Assembly (NCBI GenBank): GCA_039583875.1
Contig: CM077159.1
Span: 828,812-892,811, forward strand
DNA from: Platanthera guangdongensis
Taxonomy: Eukaryota > Streptophyta > Magnoliopsida > Asparagales > Orchidaceae
Direction: 5' to 3'
DNA: 64,000 bases
Shown here: piece by piece, positions 54,412-64,000 of the stretch
Position numbering within the stretch: the stretch's first letter is position 1
How the letters are laid out: every line of letters begins with the position of its first letter
Made by a program: the position numbers and the translations under genes
The notes under the pieces: model-generated
Databases searched by the model: none
What the model was told of the DNA's origin: nothing
Seen by the model: only the letters and a program-made list of their open reading frames with translations

Positions 54412-56190
54412 TACTACCCGTAGGAAGACTATGCTCTAAGTATTGGACTGCTACCCTCAAATATACTCATGGCCATAGTTTATCTTTTTATATGTCATTC
54501 CAAATGATTTCAACATAATATAACATAATGCGCATAACTAATAGTCCACAAATTTCTAACAAGTCACTTTGTTTAAATAAGCTTGCTTCACAATTCAGTT
54601 ATATGAAATCCAATTAGTAATCTTCATCATTCATAGCACTACGGTGGTCAACATAAAATAGTTCACCAAAATCTCGAGTTAATTTGCAACATCAATTCCA
54701 CCGAATCCAAATTCATATTATATAAAAACACAGAATTTAAGTGCAAAATAAATCTGGACAGCAAATTCAACTAGAGATTACTGAAGCTACAGGAAACTGG
54801 TGAAGACGTGTAACCTATCGATGGAAAGGTCTTTCCATGGGCTACAATGTTTATGTTCAGACCACAACCCATATTCAAGAGTATCAGACTTGAAATCAGC
54901 AATGAAGTCCGCTGCGTACAGAACAAAATTTCTGCATGCAGGATTTATTGGATGTCATGCTCGTTCAAACTTTCCTGTAGATAAAACTTCGCATGAAGAC
55001 GTGCAACCACTCGTTGGGAAGTTATTTTCAAGGGCTTCTACTTTCGTGTTTAGGCGAAAGCCCAGATCTGGCCATATCACATCAGAAAATGGCTAAGACG
55101 ATTACTGCGCGCAGAACACAGATTCTACATGCATCTTAAAGAGGAATGAACGACATCGGTTCATCTTCCTCCTCGATTCGATCCTCCAAAGTCACCTCCA
55201 GAAATTCCTCCACCATTATTCACCCTCATGAGGCATTTATTCTTCACGAAGCCATCCCCCATCTTCGCATAGAAGGTTGGAGAGGTTGAAGACACAACTA
55301 GCCTTATAGCACAAGCCCAAGGATGGCCTCTTCCTAGAGAAATCACCTTCTCGCAAGTCTAGAATATTTTGAGTCAACATCTCGCCTAGATAACTACAGA
55401 TCTATCACCAAGGGAGAGGGGAGGAAGCTCACCTCATTTCCGGCGTTTCCACTATTTCCGGCCATGGATCGTGTAACTCTTCTCGGTGGCATCTTCTCCT
55501 TCATGGCGGCGGCGGATCTCCTCCTCTAGAATTATCTACAACAACTTTCTTCTCTCAATAGGAGTTTCTCTCAGAAAATAGGGGATTAAATGAGCATGAA
55601 AATGGCTAGGGTTTTCATTTCCCTTTATATATGAAAAGTGACACGGGTAGGAAAACGCCTGTGTCCTTACCCGTGTCTTGCTCGGGCGAAACGGCAACGA
55701 CGGTTTCCATGTTGATTCAATACTCAACACGGGTAGGGACACGCCCTTGTCCCGACCCGTGTCCACATGACACAACCGTGTTCCCTGGATGTGTCCTTCT
55801 CTGGATGCATTTCAACGAACTCAACTCGATACAACGGCACATGGGTAGGGACACGCCCGTGTCGCTACCCATGTCATTCAATTCGTCGATCTCGACACGT
55901 AGTTCGTCGATCTCAACACGCTCTGTCGAGTGTAACTTGACACACATGGGTAGGGACACACTTGTGTCGCTAACTGTGTCATACAATGTCGACACACCTC
56001 GTCGATCTCAACACGCCTCGTCGGGTTCAACTCGACACAACGGCACACAGGTAGGGACACGCCCGTGTCTCTACCCGTATCATACAATTCGTCGATCTCG
56101 ACACGCAGTTCGTTGATCTAGACAAGTAGTTTGTCGATCTCGACACACACATGGGTAGGGACACGCCCGTGTCTCTACCTGTGTCACTAC
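54412..56190 (-). repeat. Family A-like LTR fragment
   Basis: Reverse-oriented relative of about 34110-35815. It keeps the transcribed part, a minus-strand TATATAAA at 55624-55631 and a compound palindrome array at 55633-56190 upstream of it. Both ends are abrupt: a Tekay LTR edge on the left and another LTR (TGATG) on the right. Confidence 0.85.
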
Positions 56191-57753
56191 TGATGTTAAA
56201 GATCACGATAGTGAACCGGTCGCACAAGTAATATAAAGTGGGTGAGTTTTCCCAAGTATCGATCTCTCAAGGAACACAGCAAGATGGAGATAATTTCGAG
56301 GAGAACTTGAGATTGAAGTCCTTAGGTCGGAGTTAACTAAGGGGGTTTTGATATTTGCGGAAAAAGGAAGTAAAAATCGAACAACTACTCCTATGCACTG
56401 CCGTTATGCGATGCTTCGCCATGCGGGATGGAAGACTAGTCGGGCCGCTATACACCGAATCACTAGGCGGATGGGCGAGTAGGCTTGCAGATGAGGTGAT
56501 GAGAATGACAGAATGAGGGTCATGAGCACCTCTTCGCTACGCATGCCACTAGCAATTGTTAGTGCGGCAAGGGCAGATGGATGGTGGATGAAATATGGCA
56601 CACCTCAAACAACTATAGCGTAAAATAATACAGAATCACATAGACATGAATCTAATAAAGTTTACATCTAAAGTGCAACAACATCAATATAAATGAAGTT
56701 TTAACACACATACAAAAATAAAGGAAGAACAAGTCAAGAGATCGACTGAATCCGAAGTCTTGCTAAGGATTCACGGTTGGAATCGTCGGGTTGTCAATCC
56801 GCGTCCAAGCTCGGTCCTCAACTGCGTCCGGGGTAGAGAAGGGCAGTCACCACCTTCCAATGGGCCGTCTTCTTCGTGTCACGATAGCGGACGAAAGTTG
56901 AAAGCTTCACTTTGCTTGATGGCTATGTCGTTGAAGCTTGAAATGAACCCAAGAGATGATGGAGGAGGCCGAGAGGAAGCTCTGGCTTGGATTTGGAGGT
57001 GAAAGCTTGCCCGGAGCACCTCTCTAGGGTGGAAGATGATGAAAAATAGCGGAGAAGGCGGAAAACGGCGGAGAAATGTCGAGCGGTCCAAAGATTCCGA
57101 ATTAGGGCAAGACCTACGATATTTATACAAAGCAGAGTTGAACAATGCGCACGATCACTGGCGCACGACCAGTGGTCGTGCGCACTATGTCCAGTGATCG
57201 TGCACACTGGCATGACAGATTAGGAAGAAGAACTGGGATAACGCACACGAGCAGTGGCGCACGACCACTGGTCGTGCACACTAAGTTCAATGGTCATGCG
57301 ATTACCCCAGACAGGACTCCAGGAAAAGAGGAATCAATGCACACGATCAGTTGCGCACGACCAGTGGTCATGCGCACTATGTCCAGTGGTCGTGCGATTA
57401 CCCCAGGCAGATTTTGGAAATCAGGGTACATTACGCACGATCATCGGCGCATGTCCAGTGGTCATGCACACTATATCCGATGAGCGTGCGCAGTATTCCT
57501 GCTTCCAAACATCCCCGAAACACACACACGACCCCTAAACCCCGCATTGATATGTGCAGACATTCCAAGCAATCACAAAATGGAGTACAAATAATAAAAG
57601 TACAAAAATACACAACCACGGGCCAAAGTGTGCACTTCCTATGGAATTATAGACAAGATGAAATATGAACGATATAGAACTAAAAGTGAAGTGCAAACGC
57701 GTGAAAACTAGCCTAGATGAGTCAGAAAAACCTTATATAAATCGGACTCATCA
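56191..57753 (-). repeat. Gypsy LTR, Athila/Tat-like, 1563 bp
   Basis: TGATG...CATCA with a polypurine-like tract just outside at 57754. Its U5 end (GTGAACCGGTCGCAC, TTTTCCCAAGTATCGATC) resembles Athila/Tat LTRs. TATAAATA is at 57120-57127 (minus). No partner LTR is present in the window. Confidence 0.65.
57145..57500 (-). repeat. Palindrome array in Athila/Tat-like LTR
   Basis: Units of CGCACGACCA and TGGTCGTGCG form inverted pairs. The best is 57161-57183, 23 bases and palindromic except at its centre. Several diverged copies (GATCGTGC, CAGTGGTCATGCG) follow up to 57500. Confidence 0.85.
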
Positions 57754-59104
57754 TACCCCAGACTTAACTATTTGCGCATCCCGAGCAAACAAAATCTAAG
57801 TAGATAGGGAAAATGATTTAGCTTACAAGGAAATTGCGATATGGAGTACCATGCGAAGTTGCATGCTCGCACGCATAAAAATATAATAGAAGAAATTTCT
57901 AAGTATACAAAATAGTTTATACTTTTCACCATGCGTATCAACATTTTATTATTACTCAAAAATGGAATCACGGTGAATCATCCGGTCATACGTATGGAGA
58001 AAGTAGACTATTCACTAAGCGAGCATTGCCAAAGATCGGGGCTCGGGATAACCTCCAAAGGAATCCACCAATGTCGGTGACCATATGCTTTCCCTTTCGC
58101 ATTCTCTCCACGGCACTGGTTTGGTTCACACACGAATCAGTAGGACTTCAGGTGAGGAGATGAGGCTTGGGTTTTGGTGAGGTAAACAAAGATAAACAGG
58201 AAGGCTATGCACCTAACCCAAATGAGCTATTAAAGAAAAAATCCATCAGCTAACCAAAATATATGCGGGTACACCACACCCCCAGACTTAACTTTTAACA
58301 AATGGGTGTGTGCACCGCCTACTCCAAAAATACTCACATCTCAAATAGGATTTTCAATTGTACTTTTACTTTTCACGTTTTCACAATTAACATTATTTTT
58401 TTAACTTTTCTTTTTCTTTTTCAAATTAATTCTCTTTTAACAATTTCAACAAATATAAGCTTTGGAGCACATCCACATATTCACATGTTAAAGCACCACA
58501 TCTACACCCCAACAAGAAAAATGTAAAACTCTAAAGATTGACTTAGGAGTGCGACTAGTATTGCTTTGAGGCTTTGGTGAAATAAAGGTGGAGCTGAATC
58601 AAAAGAATGGGTAGGCACAACGGGGCTAGCGAGGACAAGACGTTAGGAACGGAACAAAGGTCAATCGGGCCAAAATGATGGCCAACATCACGCTCATGCG
58701 AGTGAATTAACCTATACCCATGCTTCAAGAATAGCTTGGGGCAAGTTCTTAGCCAACGAGAAAGAGTATCCATCCTCCCGACTCAAGCAATACAAAACTA
58801 ACGTCCGTCTACACACATCCCTAAGCTACCGTCGGATTCACACCAGATTCACCAATTTTTGACTAGAATAAAAAGTATTTACGCAATTAGGAAAATATAA
58901 AATAAAAGCATACAGAAAAATTAAATTTACTCTAATTTCTACACGAGACGAGAGCACTCGACTAGGAGCACAGCAGGGTCAACATTTTACTCCGTCTCAC
59001 AATCCTATGTCAGCACCATAATTTTCCCAAATCTAACGAAGAAATGAGTTTAACTCGCGGCACACTAACAACTAAGCACGCGCTCAAGTGGGTGCAGTGG
59101 TGTG
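57754..59104 (-). mobile_element. Interior stub of Athila/Tat-like element
   Basis: Begins with the polypurine-like plus-strand ACCCCAGACTTAACT and repeats it as CACCCCCAGACTTAACT near 58275. The rest is AT-rich with no recognisable coding motif. It ends where a copia LTR starts at 59105. Confidence 0.55.
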
Positions 59105-59449
59105 TGTTGGGTATTGTATCCACACTAACCCAGATTTGATGAAGTCACCCGTAAACTAAGATGAATTAAGTTGTATTTGATTCTTGGTTTGAGTTATGTG
59201 TTTGCAGGATTCTAATGGGAAGTGTAGACCAATGTCAGTCTACAATGGGTCACCAAATACAAGACCATACAATGTAATCCCTCATTATGTGTTCCAAAGT
59301 ATTGACTCATGTGTAGCCTCTCTATTGGGATACACTTCATATTCAATCTCTAGGACTATGTGAAAAGACTTGATGTTGATTTCCCTTAGAAGAAAAAAAT
59401 CTGCCAGCAACTTTTTTCCTAAGTAAAGTAATCGAGTACCTTCTTAATT

Positions 59450-60215
59450 ACTCAAGTAAGTTACTGAGTTTATACTCGAGCAGTAATTCACTTACTCGAG
59501 TTGTTAAGATGTACTCGAGTAGTCCAAATATGGCTCTCGAGTAATTCATCTTGTATACTCGAGTAATTTCCTCTTATCTCTCGAGTTTTCAGATTTTCTC
59601 TTCTCAAATTTGTCTAAGTGAAATACTCGAGTAGTATTATATATACTCGAGTAGTTCTATCTTCTATCTCGAGTAAATTGTATTCTGACTCTCATGTAGT
59701 TCCTACTTACTTGATTAGTCTAAATCATATACTCGAGTAGTTCATCTACTACTCGAGTAGTCAAATGCTTTTACTCGTGTAATCCAGAATTCTATTCCAG
59801 AAAAACTTCACTAAGTGAATTACTCGAGTGGTTCATGTTATATACTCGAGTAGATCATTCTGTCTCGAGTAGTTCATGTTACATACTCGAGTAGTTCAAT
59901 TTTTCATGTTCCATAAATTTTCTACGTGTTTGTCTCGAGTAGTCTCTTATATACTCAAGTAGTGCATTTCTATATACTCGAGTAGTACTTCTTGAACTCG
60001 AGTAATATACTCCACCTCTCGTGTAAGTACTTAAGTACTCGAGTAAGTCATTTTTGTTACTCGAGTAACTGAGTTCCTCCAATTCTTATTTACTCGAGTA
60101 GTTGACTCCATGTACTCGAGTAATGATTTCTTTTTCTCCCGAGTAAGTTTTCTCATGTACTCGAGTAGTCACTTTCTACCTACTCGAGTAGTCCTGCTTG
60201 ACTCGAGTAATTTAC
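59450..60215 (+). repeat. TACTCGAGTA palindrome array in SIRE-B2 LTR
   Basis: More than twenty ACTCGAGTA copies, about half extended to TACTCGAGTA. Variants include CTCGTGTA and CTCAAGTA. Spacing is roughly 20-30 bases, directly upstream of the TATA box. Confidence 0.95.
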
Positions 60216-60335
60216 TTTGACCATTTTCAGAAATTCCTTAAGTCCAGACCTAACGGTCTTATTCTTAAACTCTGACGTGATTGGTCCACGTGTCTTTCTC
60301 TTTATGAATCATTTAAGTCTAATCTTCTTATCTCC

Positions 60336-60343
60336 TATAAAAG
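60336..60343 (+). promoter_or_regulatory. TATA box of SIRE-B2 LTR
   Basis: TATAAAAG in a CTCCTATAAAAGG context, about 120 bases after the last array unit. Confidence 0.7.
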
Positions 60344-61097
60344 GTCTTATCAAACCGACAAACACTAAGTTTTCAAAGAAAATTATTCTAATAAAGTTTT
60401 TGCAGCCGTCTCTCTCCAAAAATATTTCTGTCTCCTCTCTCTCTCTGCAAGAACCGGAAACTCGCCGCCACCGCAATCTCTATTTTCCGACCCGCTAGGG
60501 TTTCTTCTTTTCAGAGGATTCAGATTAAGAAGACTCTACAGATCGAGATCTCCGCTCAACGCTTCATCTTCTCATTCGATCGTGTAAAGTCGAGAAGTTA
60601 CAGATCTGATATTGTCGAAATTCTACTTCAATATTCTGATAAAGCCGCACGCCTAGAAGAAGGATTTTCTGATTTTCTGTGGCAGATCTGAACCAGATAA
60701 TTTATTGTTTGTATTTCTATACTACTTTATTTGATTATTGTAGGAAAAGATTTCTCCGAGTGTAGGGGTTTTTTCAACTCCGAAATTATTGGAAGTTTTG
60801 CCTTCTGAGTGTAGATCCATTTGTGGATCGAGTTTGTAGGAACCTTATTCGGAGGGTAGGATTGTTTTCCAATCTGAGATAGTAGAGTAGCAGAGTCTAG
60901 TATATTGCTAGATCGGTGAGGGAAAGTGGATGTACACAAGGTTGGGGAACCACTATATATCTTGCCTCGTCTGTGTTTGCTTGTTTGGTAGATAGATCTG
61001 TGCTTTGGTTGAGATTTTTTTTATTCCGCAAAAAGACGCACAACTCACCTTTTCACCCCCTCTAGGTGATTTAGGTTGGCAACTAATATCTTTCAAT

Positions 61098-61116
61098 TGG
61101 TATTAGAGCCAGGTTC
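61098..61116 (+). other. Primer binding site of SIRE-B2
   Basis: TGGTATTAGAGCCAGGTTC lies two bases after the LTR. It matches the initiator Met-tRNA type with one change. Confidence 0.9.
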
Positions 61117-61177
61117 ATCGTTAAAAGGTTAACACCTTTATCAGATCCTCAAATAGTTGTCATTTGAAATCTACCAA

Positions 61178-63481
61178 ATGGACAAGGCTAAAGATTTTAC
61201 CAAGCTTCCTTTGTGCAACAAAAATAATTTCCCTATGTGGAAAGAAAGAATCAAGTTCTTCATGGAAGCTGTGGATCCAAGGATCTTCATGATGGTTGAA
61301 TAAGGTCCTTATGTTAACATGATCGTCTCCACTATAGATCCAACTAAGAAAGTCCCCAAGAAACTTATGGATCTAGATAAGGATGAGATTGCACTTATCT
61401 CATTGGACAAAAAGGCAAAAAATATCATAGCAAGTGCAGTCGATGATTCAATGCTGCAAAATCTGATTCACTATCAGTCTGCAAAGGAGATGTGGCAGTC
61501 ATTAGTTACCTTGATGGAAGGTACCGAGGAAGTGATGGACTATAGAAGATCCCTACTTAATCAGAAGTATGAGGCTTTCCGAGAAGGAAACAAAGAAACC
61601 ATTGCTGACACATTTGAGAACTTCTTCAAGATAGTGAATGGGCTAAGGGTATACGACAGAGTCTTCACTAATGGAGAGCTAAATGATAAGTTCTTGAGAT
61701 CCCTGACTAAAGAATGAGATAACAAGGTCTGTGCTATCAGGGAGTTTGGAAAACTGGCCGAGACAGATCCTCAGAATCTCTTCGGGAAGATGATGTCCTA
61801 TGAGCTCCAACTTAACACCAGGAAGGCTAAAGAAGAGAAAAACAGGTATGCATTCAAAGAGAAGTCAGTCGCTTTAAAGGCAGACACCTCTAAGAAGTCC
61901 AAGGCTGTTCATCCTACTCCAGCACCAGAAGTTAGTGAAGAAGAAACCTTAGAGCCAAGCACCTCAGGCTCTGAACTATCAGAAGTAGAGTTCTCTCTAC
62001 TCTCTCGGTAGTTCAAGAAATTCTTGAACTAGAAGAAGTAATGGAAAGGCAAGGATGCCTCTTATAGAAGATCACGACATGATGGTGATCGGCAAAGAAA
62101 AGGCTCAAGCAGCCATGACAGGTATAATACTAAACATAACAAACATATTTCGACTGACATTATTTGCTCTTGTTGTAATAAGCCAGGACATGTCATCGCT
62201 GACTGCCCTCACAAGAAGAAGGAGGGTGGTAGAAGAGAGGAAAAGAAGTCCTTGTACAGTAAGAAGAGGACAGAGAAGAGCTTGATGGCCAAAAAGGGTA
62301 AAACTCTTAGTGACTCTGACTCATCTGAGTCGAGTGAAGAAGAAGCCTATTTTGGACTCATGGCTCAAACTGATGATGAACAAGAGCCCTAGTTCACTGG
62401 GAAGGTAAACTCTCATACTCCTCTCTCTGATTCTGAATTCTCTGAACATGATTGTGAGGATAGCTCTTCTGACGATGAGTAAGAACTCATGGCCCAATAT
62501 AAGGAGTTAATCATGGCTTGCGACAAATGTCGCCGAGTCGTGAAAACTCAAGCTAAAGAGATAAAGTCTCTCAAAGATGAAGAGAGCATCTTGAGAGAGA
62601 AAGTCGCAAAGACTGACTCCCTCGAAGAAAACTTCAATTATGCTATTGAAGAATATAACAAGGCTCTTGAGCACCTTCACCTCAAAGAGAAAATCATCAA
62701 GGAACTAGAAGCCCAACTTGCTGCTGAAAAGAAACTAGTTGAAAGTTTCTCGAAGCCCAAGATAGTTCTTCCATTCGTTGCTGAATTCTCAGCCAAGGCC
62801 AAGGGTGCTGAATTAGGCCATGAAGAAGCTCCTAGTATATCCTCTAGGAGAAATAAGGCTCAACGAAAGAATAAGGCCGCCAAAAAGGCCTTATCTATGG
62901 AGAAGGGGAAAGCCCCTCAAGATCAGACCATGTTCAAGAAGGTTATATTTCCTTCAAATGAGTTTGATTTTGACTCATCATACGGGCACTTTACTAGGCC
63001 TACATATGTAGAGCCAAAGTCACGTTATCTAGGATGGACTCGACCCATAAACTTTGGCGAAAGTGTCTTTAAGGCACCTTATGAAGAAGTCATTCTTCAG
63101 AGCTATGGCCCTTTCAATCATGGCCATAACTTCAAGAAGGCACCAAAGACAATGCTTGTTGTAGAAAAGCCTGTAAAGGAGAAGAAGCCATGTGATTGCC
63201 ATCATCATGAGCCATCTTCCTCCAAGAATGCTGCCCCTGCTAGAGCACAATTCAAAAAGATCAAGCTGGAGAACTTAAGGCGAAGATACAAAAGATTTGA
63301 CTGTTGGTGTTGTGGCAGAATTGGTCACTTTGCCATTGATTGTTTGTTTAATCCTAGAAATACTACGACCCCACATGTTGGCAATATGAGGAAGACCACT
63401 CCTAATGCTAATATTTGTAGGGGGAGTGTTCTAACCCGAGACCAAGGACCCAAATGTATTTGGGTTCCTAAGGCTAACTGA
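61178..63481 (+). pseudogene. gag: gag of SIRE-B2, two zinc knuckles, broken
   Basis: ATG at 61178 opens MDKAKDFTKLPLCN. The gag core continues past TAA at 61301 and TGA at 61715. Further stops follow near 62009, 62029, 62390 and 62480. A first knuckle CSCCNKPGHVIADC lies near 62170-62212. A long coiled-coil-like Glu/Lys-rich part (62489-62760) follows. A second knuckle CWCCGRIGHFAIDC is at about 63302-63343. The last open part, 330 codons from 62489, ends at 63481. Confidence 0.85.
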
Positions 63482-64000
63482 TTGTGATTGCAGGAATGTC
63501 CAAAGGCAGACAAAACGCCAATCTGGTATTTGGACAGTTGATTCTCTCGGCATATGACCGGGACAAGAAGCCTTATTCAGAACTTTAATCCAGTTATGAA
63601 CGGACGAAAGGTCATCGTTGGAGGTTCAGACCGTGGAATTACTAGAGGCTATGGTATGATTACTAACGACAATGTATCCTTCTTAGATGTGGCTTACGTT
63701 GATGGTTTGGAACATAACCTTATAAGCATAAGCCAACTCTGCGATAAAGGATACATAGTTGAGTTTCACGCTGACAAGTGCTTGATAAATTATGTTGACA
63801 ATATAAAAACGATTCTATCCGGCACTCGAAGCAGAAACATTTTCTGTTTGAATTTCATTTATATAGATTCTTCGACACCAGTGTGTTTTTAGCAAAAGAT
63901 AGTGCGTCTCTTGGTGACCAATGGCACAGGAGATTATCACATATTAATTCCAAAACTATAAATAAATTATTTTCAATGAACTTAGTACGTGATGCCCCAA
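63482..64000 (+). pseudogene. pol: Start of pol (protease) of SIRE-B2, runs off window
   Basis: After PIWYLDS, the protease motif is damaged: a stop and a Phe replace the Gly-Cys of DSGCSRHM, while SRHMTGT is intact from 63545. GGSDRGITRGYG and [17 protein letters not shown] match the pol at 46923-50075. A TAG near 63892 and frame breaks follow before the window ends. Confidence 0.8.

Larger units (their letters stand above)
59105..61095 (+). repeat. 5' LTR of SIRE-B2, 1991 bp
   Basis: TGTTGGGTATTG...ATATCTTTCA. Palindrome array at 59450-60215, TATAAAAG at 60336-60343, then a transcribed leader resembling 13798-14520 in reverse. Confidence 0.9.
59105..64000 (+). mobile_element. SIRE-like copia element (SIRE-B2), truncated by window end
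   Basis: LTR (59105-61095), Met-tRNA-type primer site, gag with several stops and the start of pol. It is more closely related to SIRE-B (12483-15308) than to SIRE-A, as shown by gag wording and the TACTCGAGTA motif. Pol runs off the right edge. Confidence 0.85.

Noticed and set aside
41757..54416. A single Tekay element spanning 41762-54411 with the SIRE-like copia inserted inside it
   Set aside because: The Tekay sequence at 44943 (gag) and at 53499 (mid LTR) are not adjacent positions, and no matching target duplication flanks the pair.
57145..57668. Overlapping frames of 90-112 codons in the Athila/Tat-like LTR
   Set aside because: They read through palindromic repeats in several frames, with no conserved motif.

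Overview
This window is repeat-rich plant nuclear DNA. It contains LTR retrotransposons and their broken remains, and I see no host gene, tRNA or rRNA gene. Angiosperm origin is inferred from the lineages present: chromovirus (Tekay/Del-like) and Athila-type Ty3/gypsy elements, plus SIRE/Maximus-like and a short-LTR Ty1/copia. I cannot name the species.

Layout: (1) 1-8704, a decayed plus-strand Tekay-like chromovirus whose 5' LTR begins about 340 bases before the window. (2) 8705-9600, unassigned DNA. (3) 9600-12423, a minus-strand gypsy LTR with a stub of interior. (4) 12483-15308, a minus-strand SIRE-like copia (gag plus 5' LTR), whose LTR is split by the next element and resumes at 33413-33536. 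(5) 15309-33412, a young minus-strand Athila element with near-identical 3.08 kb LTRs and a TCTAC target duplication. It lacks the start of gag and carries a plus-strand copia (21915-27400) flanked by an unusual 53-bp duplication. (6) 33537-33885, the tail of another copia. (7) 33886-41761, a plus-strand gypsy element with a 3.1 kb LTR ('family A'). (8) 41762-44943, a minus-strand Tekay remnant in which protease is fused in frame to the chromodomain tail. (9) 44944-53498, a minus-strand SIRE-like copia with intact gag, pol and a third ORF but no 3' LTR. (10) 53499-56190, fragments of a Tekay LTR and a family A-like LTR. (11) 56191-59104, a minus-strand gypsy LTR and interior stub. (12) 59105-64000, a plus-strand SIRE-like copia running off the window.

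The most striking signal cuts across families. Nearly every LTR here carries, directly upstream of its TATA box, an array of short CG-centred palindromes. Each family has its own motif (GTGTCGACAC, TACTCGAGTA, GACACGGGCGTGTC, AGACCGGGCGGTCT and a 23-bp one) but the architecture is the same. In the intact SIRE-like element the array-plus-TATA module occurs a second time, upstream of the third ORF. A second signal is covarying hairpins: 13-bp stems with 14-nt loops in two gypsy LTR families, and 7-10-bp stems with a 4-nt loop in the Athila LTR. Their stem sequences change while pairing is kept.
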